A stretch of DNA of 64,000 nt from Astrothelium macrocarpum. Taxonomy: Eukaryota > Ascomycota > Dothideomycetes > Trypetheliales > Trypetheliaceae. The position numbers and the translations under genes are program-made. Shown piece by piece: positions 1 to 12,000 of this stretch. How positions within the stretch are numbered: position 1 is the first letter of the stretch; every line of letters starts with the position of its first letter. The notes below the pieces were generated by a model, which worked only from the letters and a program-made list of their open reading frames with translations, did not search any database and was not told the DNA's origin. The stretch lies in NCBI GenBank assembly GCA_021030915.1, contig JAGEMR010000036.1:124001-188000 (forward strand), written 5' to 3'.

Positions 1-838
1 TAGTATTCGTCCCTGTCCCGGAATTGCCACCCGTTTTTGGATCGGTAGCGCCAGGGAGTGATCCATTGTTAGCACCGCTGGAAGAAGACAGCGTGCTGGC
101 AACCGGCGCAGAGATAGTATTGCTGGTTGACGAGACCGAAGTAGTGTTTGAATTTGATGACGGAGGTGTTTGCGTGCTAACTATCTGTGTGGAAGAGGGC
201 AGTGTGTTGATAACTGTCAGAGAGGTCGTGCTTCCATTCCCTGGAGAAGAAGATGTTTCTGAACCGATATTGGATGAGGAAAGGGTGTTGATACTCGTTG
301 GTGAAGCCGTGTTTCCAGTCGTTGGAGGGGGAATAATTTGTGAAGTGCGGGTTAGATTCAAAGAAGAAGAAAATACTTGCGAGTTGGCGGTCGGTGGAAC
401 ACTTGTGTACGAGTCAGTAGGAGCAGAGAGTGTAGCTTCAGTGGCAATTGTTGGAGGCGAGGCAGCATTGGCAGGACTCGAAGGAGCACCGCTGATGCCC
501 AACAGCGAGGAAGGAAGGGCATACGGAGCATTATTTGGGATAGCTGGAGGTACCAGGCCAGATTCGATATCATCAGCCCATTCGTATCCCGAAGGATAGA
601 TAGTCTCAGTGAACGCAGTAGGGTCTGATAAGGTGATTGTCGTAGCACTCTGAATTGTCCATAACGCAGTATCGCTCACTTGACTTGGAGTGAAAGTAAA
701 CAGTGAAAAATTGCCAGTGGTAGCAGTAACCACAAGCGTATCGGTAGTAAGAGAAGGAGAGTTTTGGCGAGCGTGCAATGGAGATGCTTGAATGAAAGAC
801 GGAAGAAACAGAAAGGCGGTAGCCCAACGGCACGCCAT
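1..838 (-). CDS. Ser/Thr-rich secreted or cell-wall protein, 3' end cut by window edge
   Basis: An uninterrupted minus-strand frame runs from an ATG at 838 to the window start, about 279 codons, with no stop reached, so the gene is partial. The N-terminus (MACRWATAFLFLPSFIQA) is a typical signal peptide, followed by SPLHARQ, which offers a possible processing site. Residues about 25-110 form a mixed region. From about residue 115 onward the protein is dominated by Ser, Thr, Asn and Pro with several N-glycosylation sequons (NLT, NGS, NTT). This composition fits a heavily O-glycosylated extracellular or wall protein. No catalytic domain is visible in the part present. The long plus-strand frame over the same bases is its shadow. 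I do not recognise the family. Confidence 0.6.
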   Translation of the reverse strand, partial: MACRWATAFLFLPSFIQASPLHARQNSPSLTTDTLVVTATTGNFSLFTFTPSQVSDTALWTIQSATTITLSDPTAFTETIYPSGYEWADDIESGLVPPAIPNNAPYALPSSLLGISGAPSSPANAASPPTIATEATLSAPTDSYTSVPPTANSQVFSSSLNLTRTSQIIPPPTTGNTASPTSINTLSSSNIGSETSSSPGNGSTTSLTVINTLPSSTQIVSTQTPPSSNSNTTSVSSTSNTISAPVASTLSSSSGANNGSLPGATDPKTGGNSGTGTNT

Positions 839-1770
839 CACGACAGAAGAAACGAAATACTTCGCGTCAAAAATCAGACTTACAGATGCAGAAGAACACA
901 TTTCTATCTTATAAATATTGCGATGGGTCGCGTGCTCAGCTGAGTCTCTTATGTTGTGAAACATGCGAGCAGAGAATCAATAAACGCACCCCTGTTCTTG
1001 CATCCAAGGACCAATGACCTGAAGTCGGGAAATCAGTATCGGAAGGCTCCAGGATGGCTAGGCTGATTCCGCTTGTTTGGTAAATGAATGGGAGATACTG
1101 TCGATTCATTTTTGAGGCGATGCTGAGGCAGAGCAGATGAGATTCGTCAAATACCGCAACTCGTAAGGCTGTCACGTTGGTGGCTTCTTGTATTGCCTAT
1201 TTTGTTGAAGTTGTTGAACTGATTGATTAAATTTAGATTATATCCGTAGCGTTTGCCTTCTTAGATTTTCAAAGACTTACAGCCCCCGAGCACGTCGGAC
1301 CACTGGCGTTGAAGATCTTGAGAATCTGCCCTAGGAATGGTACCCAGTTCTCGTAAATCGAGTTGCAGTCCCAAAAGACTGAGGCTTGAGAAGTTTTGTT
1401 TCATTTTCTCACTCAGACAACCCATCGATAAATATGTAAAACAGAAGGCATTCTCCAAGATTCTCGCGACCCAATCGGATACTACGCCAGCGATGGGAGG
1501 CACCTGAGGGCTGTAAAGTACATAATATCGGACATTATAGGGATGCAGGCTTTAACTTAAACGCTGTAGATCTCTCGTTCACTGTTTCAGCCTTGCCAGC
1601 TTCAGCGCTTGGGTGCAACGTCAGTGGGCCACTTCCCCTGGCAGTAGCCCGCCCGGGCTCCGATGCAAGGAGTCGGGCTGGCAAGTCAACCCCCGAAATG
1701 GAGTATTAGACTACCTGTAACGACCGTAGATTTTCCACGCGTTCGCTGTCCCTTATCTTCAAAACTCTCA
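839..1770. other. Intergenic, only weak coding hints
   Basis: No recognisable gene. Two short minus-strand frames (1261-1503 and 936-1175) could be joined by a GTAAGT donor near 1288 and an acceptor near 1180, giving about 150 residues, but the result matches nothing I know and has no clear start. The 839-1000 part should contain the promoter of the left-edge secreted-protein gene. Confidence 0.3.
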
Positions 1771-1965
1771 GATCATAGAGTGCGTAAGATCAAAGAGTGT
1801 GTAAAATTAAAGAAAGTACAAAGACAGAGAGCGTACAAGATTAGAAAACGCGTAAAGGTCAGAAAATGTGTGAGTTCAGAGAATGCGTAAGGACAGAAAG
1901 CGCGTAAGGTGAAAAAGCGCGTAAAATCAGACCGTATGTAAACCAAAGAGTATGTAAAATGAAAC
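1771..1965. repeat. Degenerate 17-bp tandem repeat, about 11 units
   Basis: A GTAA (or GTAC/GTGA) tetranucleotide recurs at 1784, 1801, 1816, 1833, 1852, 1870, 1887, 1904, 1921, 1938 and 1954, a period of 17 bp with one or two bases of slippage. The unit resembles GCGTAAGGTCAGAAAGA. The array is purine-rich on the plus strand. The 75-aa frame over it is a by-product of the repeat and not a convincing gene. Confidence 0.8.
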
Positions 1966-3640
1966 TACGGAGGTGTATTTCAAAAGTTGCTGCCCACACC
2001 AAAAACGCCACGAATACGGCGGAGCGTCATAGGCCAAAAATGTCAAACCCGCTTCTCGATTTCTGTGGAAATGGCCCACCAAGGACCGTCAGAGATAAGA
2101 TAGATGGTACGTCCACTTGTCCGATCGGCATCGAAATCTACCCGAACGAGAACCGTTTTCCCCAAACGGCAAATCCGGACCCAGATTCCCGCGCACAGAA
2201 TTTACGACCAGTAAGTTTCTGCACTCTGTGAAAAACGGCTGTAAAAGGCATGAAAGTTTGTTGAGGCCAGGTGCACTAGTGTGTCCTTTTCCTTCTCTTT
2301 CGAGAGATTGAAAGACAAACACATTAAGCAGCGAGAATATTCCTTGCTCCTGAAAAATCGAAACAGTCTACTTACAGAGCTCAATCCTACAAATGATAGT
2401 CATTCCTTTTTTGATATTTCAGTCTTGGGCAACGGGTAGAAAGGTAACTCTAAAGCTCCTTTTGCTGGATTGGAAATCCCTCCACCGTTCTGGATTCGCA
2501 CAACCCTAGGTGTGCTATTGAATTGAATTGTATTTTATCACTCATCCAATCAGAGAATACGTACTGTTGTGTTTTGTGTTCAAATAGTCTTAGATGCCAC
2601 GCTTGTGAGATGAGGTTGGATAATGGTCATCAGCTTTCAAATTGGGTCGGCCAGGGGCTGCAGCTGGAACCTATCTACTTCGTAGTCAAATCTGCAATTA
2701 AGAAGGAATTCAGCTTTGAGAAATCCACAAGAATACGCTCTATGGGTCACGTGCCGTAAGATGCTGTTACTCCTGTGAACCAATAGTATGCTAAACCGTT
2801 GAAGTCGGTTCGTCACAAGGTAAGGTAGTAGATCTAGAGCTCAGCCTGTGCTGTAGCGAAGTAGAGTCTTTCATGTATATCAACATGAACTTTTAGTAAA
2901 GCATGCAATTTTCCTGCCAACACCGTCTTATTCCCGCATGTCATCTGAATGTACTTATAGCTCTGAGTCATCACCAATTGACGGTGGGATCCAGGCTCAA
3001 CTCATACATATGGAAGTAATTTTGGGAATCTTCGTGTTATCTGCGATGTTGGATGAGAGATTAAAGCCCTGGTTGGCAAAGACATCTTTATTGATCAACA
3101 TTTGTGGCTTGGAAAGTCTTACTTAGTGCTGAACTAACAATCAACCGCACCCAAGTGCTGTAAATCACTTGACATGCACGATTTTTCGGATAGACTATCA
3201 GAGGTGCTATTATGACAGTTTGACTAGTCTATAGCTCGATGTCCTTAACCCGCCGTCGGGAACTAGAAGTGTTGTTAGGATTTTTAACTCAACTACAACC
3301 ATGGAGAATTGCTACTCCATTGCCTTTAGCACAGAAGATACGGCGGCTGAGGTATGAAAAGGCCTACTGGAGGTAATTCCCCGGTAGATAGAAAAGACGA
3401 TGTTATATTTGTATCGATTGTGTGCTAAAGTTTCCGACTTCCCATATGTAATTGTCCGCCATGGCGCCATCAGGTTGCAAGAAGCGTCCTGGACTTCTCG
3501 ACCTTGCCGCAAGTCTCAAATTAGCTACAGTAGCTCGGATGCAGTGTCTTCTTCCATGTAGAAATTTATAGGATTAAGCCATTGTCGCAGCCGCGCTAAG
3601 AAACAAAAACCGTCGTCTAATTTCTTATGCTTTCTGGGGT
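1966..3640. other. Intergenic, no supported feature
   Basis: Only short unrelated frames on both strands. The last part (about 3300-3640) is the 3' flank of the aldo-keto reductase gene. I see no RNA gene or transposon ends. Confidence 0.4.
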
Positions 3641-4749
3641 TTATGCGAAGATTGGCAGTGGGACTCCGTACTAGAAAAAGAGTCAGTATATACATTACCA
3701 TTACCAGAGAGTAAAGCATGCACAACAAACTCACCGATGGTGGGTCATTGAACCTCAAATTCTGGTCCAAACCACTAATCGCTTTGATCTCATCCTCACC
3801 CAGATCAAAACTACACACATCCAGATTCTGAGCCAGTCTTCCCTGATTATTGCTCTTCGGAATGACAGCCACTCCTCTCTGCGTAGCCCACCTCAGTAGC
3901 ACCTGTGCCGACGTCTTGCCATGCTTATCAGCCACGCTCTTCACCGTTTTATGATCAAACAACAACGGCGTGTTCTTCGCCTTCACCATATCCAGCTCCA
4001 AAAAGCTCTGCGGGCCAAAACTGCTATACGCCGTCACTGCAATCCCCGCATCACGACACAGCTTCAACAGCCCCTCCTGCGTCAAGTACGGATGATGCTC
4101 GATCTGCAACGCCTGCGGCACAATCTTCGCATACCGCAGCACATCCAACACCAACGCACCATTATAATTACTGATCCCGATGCTCTTCGCGAGGCCCTTC
4201 GCAACCAGGGCCTCCATGGCGTGCCACGTGCTCTCGAGGCTGGCCTTGGCGGGCGTGACGCCGCCCTTGGCGTCGTTCCAGCCGGGCGGGTAGCGCACGG
4301 CCGGGTCGACGTACTCGAGCGCGATGGGGAAGTGCACGATGTACAGGTCGAAGTAGTCGATGCCCCAGTCGGCTAGCTGCTTTTTGGCGATGGGCTCGAC
4401 GCGCTCCGCGTCGTGGAACGAGTTCCACAGCTTCGACACGAGGAAGAGGTCGGAGCGCTTGACGAGGCCTTCTTTGATGGCGCGCGCGACGCCCTGGCCG
4501 GCTTCGACTTCGTTGCCGTAGTCTGTTGAAGGGAAAGATTAGTGAGCGGTGATGAGAAGATGGTGGGGGGAGAGTGGTGGGGGGAACGAGGGAGGACATA
4601 CCACAGGCACCGTCGAAGAGTCGGTAGCCAGATTTGATGGCGTTGTAGACTGTATCGGCACAGGTCTCGTTGTTTACTTTCCAGAGACCGAAACCTACGA
4701 GGGGCATCTCGTGGCCATTATTGAGCTTGACTGTAGGAGCAGTAGTCAT
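3641..4749 (-). CDS. xyl1: NAD(P)H-dependent D-xylose reductase-type aldo-keto reductase
   Basis: Three exons: 4602-4749, 3735-4522 and 3641-3670, giving 321 residues, the usual family length. Introns are GTATGT..CAACAG and GTGAGT..TTCTAG. The last exon encodes only YGVPLPIFA plus the stop, the typical C-terminus. The aldo-keto reductase tetrad is complete: D46, Y51, K80 and H113 (in DLYIVHFP). The coenzyme loop IPKSNNQGR near the C-terminus supports NAD(P)H binding. The family reduces D-xylose to xylitol, the first cytosolic step of fungal pentose catabolism, and also accepts other aldehydes. I chose the start at 4749 because it has a strong context (GCCACCATG), matches the family N-terminus and follows TATA-like boxes by about 145 bp. 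An upstream in-frame ATG at 4929 would add a mitochondrial-like leader but lies upstream of the TATA boxes. Confidence 0.93.
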
Positions 4750-4892
4750 GGTGGCGTATGTTCGGAAAGTCACTGGTCTGAAGGTATGAGGAATTTGGTA
4801 TTTTGGGAGGGGTTTGGGGAGGGCTTGAGCTGAGACGTGGAAGGGGCGAGAGGAGGTGGAGTGAATGCGATAAGTGAATGTAGATAGCTGGG

Positions 4893-4910
4893 TATATAAT
4901 GGCCTATATA
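4893..4910 (-). promoter_or_regulatory. TATA-like boxes of the xylose reductase gene
   Basis: Two TATATA elements (4893-4898 and 4905-4910) lie about 145-160 bp upstream of the chosen ATG on the minus strand. They are followed by a pyrimidine-rich leader (CACCTCCTCTCGCCCCTTCC and similar), the usual layout of a fungal core promoter and 5' UTR. Confidence 0.5.
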
Positions 4911-4929
4911 TGGGTCTCATGTTCTTCAA

Positions 4930-5609
4930 TTCAACGTACCAATGCCAAAGAAATTCACAGTGTTCCAGACGGCGACCCCGGCGAAGATACCGAAAAGGAT
5001 TTCACCCTGCCAATTCTACCGTCACTATGGAGATGGTCTGAGATAGATTGAACCAATGGAACAATGTCAAAGGGTGTCATTCACCCGAATGACCTTACCG
5101 CGGCCGGGTATGCGCGTGGATTTGCGATGAAAAATTATCCTTAGCCCCACGTTTTGGCGGGGCTGGTGTTGGCGGTATCTGGTGGTATCAGTGTTTTTGC
5201 CATGACGACGACAGAACGTGGTCATTTTCGGCTAAACCAGCGGCTAATTTGGCTCACGGGAAACTCAACCGATCGGGCACGCTTCGGCTTTCCGCTTTCT
5301 ATGATAGGACAAGACGAATCTGCACTTGCTCCAGTATATTGCTTCAGATACACATGCTGAGAGGCAACCGATGCCACTATCCTGCAACTAGGAGCGTAGT
5401 GATTTAGTAGAGCGATATGCGACATCTGAATTTCGAATGCACTAAGGACGGTGGTCCAGAAGCGACATCAATTTTTGGAATTACCATTTTTTCGAGACCG
5501 CTCGCCACATGCCATTGTAATGTACAAGGTAAGAACGCAATATCACGGCTGCAGCACTTCCCAAACCCTCCTCTCCATGCCACGTAGATGCTTGGTTTGT
5601 ACTCCGCAT
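4930..5609. other. Intergenic, promoter side of xyl1 and 3' flank of the Sec61 beta gene
   Basis: A minus-strand stretch at about 4935-5020 encodes a hydrophobic run (GEILFGIFAGVAVW) just after a possible 3' splice site. I could not find a start or upstream exon that gives an open frame, so it is not called as a gene. Confidence 0.35.
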
Positions 5610-6273
5610 TCACGACGAAAACCTTCTCGTAATCTTGGCAATAACTAAAAAAAAAAAAAAGCGTATTAGCCGCAGCATAAATGATGGATGTTCGCAAATA
5701 GCATACCGTGGAGGGCAACAACACTAATGATGAATCCCACTGACAAAACAAGCACCACTACGGGATCGACCTTTAATCCAGGAGACTCGTCCGTGTAAAG
5801 CCCTGTGATCGTTCTCAGTAAACATCCCCACAGAGACCTGTTTCGCTTCATCTTTCATCCTCCAGGACTGCCTTGTTCTCATCATCTGTCCCGTGCAGTC
5901 TTCCAAGCTCTGCAAGATAAGATCGTAGGCAACATACTTAACATCGTACTGCTGCTTCCTCCTGCACCAGCCGCACGTGTGCTACTTGGTCGGGCATTTG
6001 CGGCTTTATCGGCGCGGTCCGCTGCTGCTTTGCGTCGGATTACGGTCTTTGCACCTCCTGGGGGTGTGGGAGAAGAGGGTCGGGCGCTGGTGGAGCCAGT
6101 GGACGGGGAGTTGACAGGAGATTGAGGGCGTGGTGATGACTGTGAGAGTGACGCCTGATTAGCTTCTCACAACACGTCGAGAAGAGAGAAAAATGCAGGA
6201 AGAGGTAGTATCGGGGGACCAGGAGTCTCAGGAGAGCCATCATAGCAGAACAGACTGTGTGGGTACCGACCAT
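5610..6273 (-). CDS. sbh1: Sec61 beta subunit of the ER protein translocon
   Basis: Exons 5938-6139, 5707-5802 and 5610-5644 are certain, plus a probable start exon at 6271-6273. The encoded protein is about 111 residues. Family hallmarks are all present: the segment PGGAKTVIRRKAAADRAD, then ARPSSTRAAGAGGSSST, LYTDESPGLKVDP, and a single C-terminal membrane helix (VVVLVLSVGFIISVVAL) ending in VIAKITRRFSS. This tail-anchored protein sits in the ER membrane and helps the Sec61 channel in co- and post-translational import. Introns use GTATGT and GTATGC donors. The last intron ends in a run of 14 T before its AG. The start is the weak point: the reading frame opens at 6139 after CACAG, and the best upstream ATG (6273-6271) would be followed directly by a non-ideal donor GTCGGT. 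Confidence 0.88.
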
Positions 6274-7517
6274 TGCGCAAACGTGAATTGAGTGTTATCA
6301 ATGTATTAAAACCGTTTGAAATTAATTCAGCCTGGTTTTGAAAGGAATGGACGTATTTTGACGTGGGGATCTTGTGTTAGGAGTTCGTCTGGGGAAGTTT
6401 GCGAAATTTGGTGAAGCCACGTTCAGCGACCCAAGTTCACCGGCGCTATGCCTGAAAAAGCTGCAGCATGAACTTGCAACCCCGAATACAGCTTTGGAAC
6501 AATAACACGGCACCGACTAACTGATATATTGCTTGGGTTTTTTTCCGCCCCGTCGTTCTTTTCTCCCTTTTTACACCATTTCTTCAATCAAGTCAAGCAA
6601 TCAAGTCACAACCTTTCACCAAGAGCCAGGCGACTCTTGTAAATTGTTCATTATCAGAGACCTGTTCATTGAACTTGGCTTCTTCAAGCATGATTGCGTA
6701 CGAGCTCTTCCGAAAAACTTCAAGCATACGAGATGTTACGAGACTCGAATGTCTTTCATTTCTTTTGGAGGGGAGAGCGCCAGAAGTTGCAGTTCCCAGA
6801 ACCACTTTTTCCCATTTGTTCCAGCCTACCTACATACCAACTCCAGAACATAAATGAATTCCTGTGTACAGTCTCCCCTTGCCCTCAAAGCACATTGATG
6901 TATTAATCTTCGACAAAAGGACAACGCGACCCGACCGATGCTTCATGCCGAAAAACGCAGGAAGATACCCCCACCGAGCCCACGTAAATGAATGAAAAAC
7001 AGAGCAAAACTCCCGCAAGTGATGACCCGGTTGACATGGTAGGTATGTAATGAAAAGGATGACCACGCCCCAGTCTTCCCACTCCCGAAACACTCGTCCA
7101 TCACCACTGTAAAAATGCCCGTCTTCACTCCCCAAAGGTTCAACTGCCCTAGCAGACATTAAAACTGACTCATATAGTCCCCATACCCGAGAGGAATAAA
7201 GGCCATAAAGAAAGTAGGGGAGAGAGAAAGCGAACAACTCCGAAGCGTTATTAGCAACAACAGCACACCCCCAATGTACCGGGAGCCGGGTATCACCATC
7301 TCCTCCAAAAAAAAAAACACATTTCGCTCCACTCAAGCCTTACCGTGCCCCCAAAAAGACACCCGAGAAATGCGAACACACAGAAAAGAAAACGCCCCGA
7401 TGCTGATGTACGGAATGAATAACCATATCCACCATGTAATTTTCCACCTACTCCATCACACACACTTATTTTTCCTTTACCAATTCCTCCCACGCTCTAC
7501 AAGAACTCCGCACATAT
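6274..7517. other. Intergenic: sbh1 promoter and 3' flank of the next gene
   Basis: No supported gene. The minus-strand frame at 6830-7336 (168 codons) is in the 3' flank of the low-complexity protein gene, lacks an ATG start and resembles no protein family. An A-rich tract is at 7307-7319. Confidence 0.35.
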
Positions 7518-9079
7518 TCATCCCCACACCGACGCCTGCACACCGAGGTTCTTGCCCGCCGTGCCCCAGACACCGCTGTTGCTACCCCAGCCCCCAAGGC
7601 CAACGCCCTTTTCGGTCACGTTCGAACCACTTGGGTTCGACGCGGCGGACGTCGAGCGCTCGTTCGTGCCGGCGCTGCTGCTCGGCTCGTTAGCCGACAA
7701 GCCATAGCTCAGCGGGGACGGCAGGGGCGTGGTGGAGCGCTTGTTGGCCACATTCTGTACCTGTGTCTGCGCCGACGGCCGGGTGCCGATGGGCGCAGGG
7801 CCTGTAGCCGCGCTGGCCGTAGCCTTGCCGCTGCTGGCGCCCTGTTGGAGCGGCGGCGAGCCGCCGGGGGAAGAGGTCGAGGTGCGGTTGGCTTGTTGGG
7901 CCGGGTCGAAGAGGCCGAAAGAGGGCGGTTGGGAAGAGGGGGAGGAGTTGCTGTTGCGACGGGAGGTTTGTTTGGTTAGCGTGGGATCCTGCTTCTGCGT
8001 TTGGTCTCGCACGGGCATTTGCACGCTTGGCTCGGTGGCGCTGCTGGGCTTCTGGGTGCCAAAGGGGTCGAATGCCAAGGGTGAGTTGCCTCGAGCTCCA
8101 CCTGCACTTGTGGGAACGCGGGCGTCTTGAGGGGTCTGGCGTGGTGTTGTGCTATCACTGCCGTAAAGATTGGAGTCGTTGCCGTAGAGAGCACGGTGTT
8201 GGCGGGCAATGAGCTCACGACGCTCGTCCTCGTTCATCGTGTTTGGACTCATGGAACGGTCTGACTTGGCACCAGACATATCTGTCGCGACACCTGGCCT
8301 GTTAGTAATCCATGATGTACATACATATACATATATATTTATAAAGATTCAGTAGTATCCTTACTTCGGTTGTACTGCTGCTCTTGATGGTAATTTCGCA
8401 GCTCCCTTTCCCGCTGAGCTGCCATTCGCCGTTTTTGTTGCATCATTTGCTCAGCCTCGCTTTGGCGTGGTTGAAATCGTTGATTGGCATAAAAGTTTTG
8501 TAGGTTGTGTGAAGAACCTGAGCGCATGCCTTCATAATCGCTCACGGAATGGTGTCGTTGCGGTCCACCTCGGTCTTGTTAGATTGTCAGTTCATTTTCA
8601 AACAATGCAAAATGTCAATTGGACATACCAAATTCGTTGTATGGTCGCGGACCCCCCATTAGGGGCATGGAGTCTCTTCGGCTGGATCCACCGGACGCCA
8701 TTCCAAACATTTTGCCACTCTTCATTAAATTATCAGCTGCACGATCAACCTCTATACACGTTGTGGTTAGCTTCTTTGGTTGTTCAGGTTGAGACCACGC
8801 GCAGTTCCCTTCAGATCAAGCCAGCCCTTGGCCAAACATTTCTGCACGTGCAAATCCACGGGACTGGAATCGTATTCAACGTACCCTCGAATTGTGAACC
8901 AAATGCGGTAGTTTCATCGCGTATAGTTGAGCTGGTGCCTTTACTCGTCGTCAGACTTGTCTTCCAAAACCTTTCATGTGACAGCATGTCGTACCAGATC
9001 TAGATGGTGGCGCCTGTTGCTCCCATGATTGTTGTCGTCCTGGGGCGGACCATGAGGAAGAATTATCATAATAAGACAT
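7518..9079 (-). CDS. Conserved low-complexity fungal protein, five exons
   Basis: Exons 8995-9079, 8885-8938, 8629-8751, 8365-8574 and 7518-8293 join in phase to 415 residues. The N-terminus is MSYYDNSSSWSAPGRQQSWE. The middle holds two charged conserved blocks, AEQMMQQKRRMAAQREREL (predicted helical or coiled) and MSPNTMNEDERRELIARQHR. The C-terminal 200 residues are rich in Ser, Pro, Gln and Ala, and the end is KNLGVQASVWG. No enzyme motif, membrane span or signal peptide is seen, so a scaffold or regulatory role inside the cell is the most that can be said. I have the impression of a broadly conserved Pezizomycotina protein without known function. The GC-rich plus-strand frames at 7274-8212 are shadows. 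Confidence 0.85.
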
Positions 9080-12000
9080 TTTCAGGCTCGTTTTTGGCGT
9101 AACGTGGGACGAAGTAGTGGCGTCGCGCTGCAGCCGTCACAGATTCGTCGAGTCGCGACAGAAAAGGGTCTAGCAGGCGGGAGACCGGACCGAGGAAGAC
9201 TGTTAAGGAGCGTGGCGATTAGCAATCGCAGTGCGAATGTTGGATTATCAAGAGCGAAAAATTCTGATATGTACAAATACAAGCGGGGAAGCGAGAAACA
9301 AGGCGGCAATGGTCGAGATCTGGGTGGGGGATCAAGCGGGTGGAGTAGAGGTATGGCGATGGTCAGGAAAATCTCTTGTTCTGGCTCCAGCAACAGCCGA
9401 TTCCCGGAGATTAAGAGCGCCGAGATAAGCAAGCACCATGTCCATGTACCTACCCCGAGTCTGTCTGCCAATTGTCTAGCGGCGGGAACAATAGAGCGAG
9501 GAAAAACGACAGCGCACGAAACACAGTTTCAACAGGATGAAGAGCGGAGGGTAGCGAGAAGGGAGGAAGTCGACGGGATGCTTCGAGATGGCATTGGGGG
9601 GTTGGCGCCGTGAGCCGAGTCCAATTTTGATGAGCATCCACAGACAATCTGCGCTAGACAGGCTCACGGCTCTGGCCTGCAGCCCATGCACGGAAATTAC
9701 AATCCTCCAGACCACTTGCTGTGCAAACTAGATTCACCACGACAAATCTCTCTTGCCAGACTCTGCCTCTGATTGCACCACACGCAAAACTCAAAAAAAC
9801 TCTTCCCTCGTAGCCATCTTCAGCGTGCGTGTCACACAGCGCGGCCAGGGAGGCGGAACCGTTGATTTAAGGTCAGTGACAACGCTCGGGTATTTTGCCG
9901 CGGAACCCCTTCATCTCCAGTTCTGTCGGTCGAAATCTCCCAGCAAATCTCGAAGAGGGTCCGTCGCTTGGCACCGGGCAATCCGTTCCCTTGTTGAGGC
10001 GATTGGCGTGTTCGTGCTAGCTCATGTCCAATAGGAAGCAGACTGATGAGGTGAATGCTTTCGTAAACAGTCTCCTCCCTACTGCAAACATGCCGCAGTT
10101 CTGCTCTGTGCCATCTCTCAACAACTCCCGCTCCCGTACCGCTTCCTCCTCTACCACGCACGACAACGACGCTAGACTGGGTGCGGGTCTAGCCTATCTA
10201 CCAGGGCCGAACGCTTGTCATGCAGAATGCTATCTTTCTGCACCTGCAAGCTGCAACCCCGCATCATCATCATGTCCGCCAGCACTGCGGACCGTCTCCA
10301 ATCGAGCAGTCCGTCAGCAATGGAGGGGTGGGGGTTTTGGGGCAAGCCTCCGCGCTGTAACGTCCGGCTTGCATGATTTATTGACTTTAAAAAGCAATGC
10401 TGGCCACTCGCTCCCTCAAGCCGACAGCCCTTACAATCGCCAAAACTGCTCGTCCAGGTTAGCCGCGGAAAGGCGGGCTCTGCAACTTGCTACGCCGTAG
10501 TATTGCATCAGCTCGCTGCGCCTGCCTTTCCCAAGTCCGTTCGCATGCGAAGCTTTGGATTTTGTCACCAAATAGCTCCAAGCTAGGATCTATAGATTCC
10601 CATTTGCTAGGAATTCTAGGCCGCAGCTACCCCGGCTTGATCACCAATCTGCGCCGGTCTCGATCTTAGCATGTGTATAAATGCATTATCTTTGAAAAGG
10701 TGCATCCGCTGAGCTTGATCCTTTCCGACGGTGGCATGTTAACATGTATCTTTTTCTTGCCTTGGATTGTCATTTACAGCCGTCAATTACCTGTCCACGT
10801 GATGGATGAAGCAAGGTTCTTTGACTAGGTAAATTTTCATTACATCGCTCAAACGACAAACACATTCATTCTCCAAGGTATAAATCATCAGAGCAAATGG
10901 CAAAAGCCTCTTAGGCTCACAATGTCATTCATGATGCTGTGTACAGACCCTTGGCCTTTCCTTCTCCTCAAAACTCATGACACAGTCAATTCTGTCCATT
11001 AGCGCGTCTGAACATACTTTGCAGTGGTGTGGTGTTAAATTGGAGTTGAAGCTTAAAAGAATCTACGACCCCTATCCCAAGTTTTGAAATGCTTGGAGGC
11101 CTCTCAGTGAATACAAGATACCTCTCGTAATTTGGAAGAATATCTGACCTGCTTTGTGAGCGTTCGAGCACAGTTTTGGTCGCTCTCAAAACCATGTTAT
11201 GTCACATGGCCACTTACAGAGAAAATTCCCAATTTCAACCACGGACGGGTAATTCAATGAAGAATGATTGAAGGAAGCAATTCATTGTCAACAGATAATG
11301 CAACATGAAACTTATCTTGGGGAAATATTACGGAATCTGAGTGCTGTAAACCTAATGCGCCGGTCATCTGGGAACATCTGCAAGACCGGATAAGCAGCCA
11401 CAACCGTTTCTCAGCTGCGTCATCAAAGCTAGAAATCGAAGTTTTCTGGAACTGAGTTGGAGCCGACACATGCACTCACAGGTACATGGATCTACGGCGA
11501 CTTGGGCTGTGTCAAAACTTTCCGCATTACCGGAATTGTCAATTGAGCTTAGTGCGACCGACGTACTTTTGTCGATATGGCCGAACAAATCTCAAGGGAA
11601 AATATCGAGCAGTGGAATATCTTGTTGTTTTCCTCGTTGATCTCAAGTTAGGAGTAATCCTAGCTTTTAGACGTGAGGAATTTGGCATCAGACAGGTGCT
11701 CATACCCTCTTGCGGTGCACAAAAGAGCTTTTAAGGCTTGACCTCCACATTACTTCTTGGATCCTAGAAGGATTTCACTATGCTGACAACCCTAAAGAGG
11801 CCGAGAGAATACCTGATAACCATGGCAATCAAGCCGAAGGACGGTAGCTACCAGCGCGCTCCCGAAGCTTTCTATCATTCGTGATCGCCGATTCCAATTT
11901 CCGGTAGTAACTCGAGTGCTCGAGGCATCTTATGCTGCATGATGGAATCCAGGTCGCCTAGAATCTCTTGTGAGACTCCCCGTTGTCCACACGTTTTGCT

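Noticed and set aside
24..599. 191-codon plus-strand open frame
   Set aside because: Shadow of the Ser/Thr-rich secreted protein on the minus strand, which has a signal peptide and sequons.
936..1503. Two-exon minus-strand gene
   Set aside because: Splice signals are passable but there is no start codon context and no recognisable family.
4750..4929. Mitochondrial-type leader (SSRPFHVSAQ) in frame upstream of the xylose reductase
   Set aside because: It lies over TATA boxes and a pyrimidine-rich leader, and the downstream ATG has ideal context and the family N-terminus. A similar SSRPFHTSA string near 3345-3375 shows that such motifs arise by chance from pyrimidine-rich DNA.
4935..5130. Possible small single-helix mitochondrial protein (GEILFGIFAGVAVW)
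   Set aside because: The only upstream exon in phase has an in-frame stop and no ATG.
6830..7336. 168-codon minus-strand frame
   Set aside because: Lies in a 3' flank, lacks an ATG start and looks like no known protein.
10024..10500. 158-codon plus-strand frame
   Set aside because: Random-looking composition, no family resemblance, no promoter or splice context.
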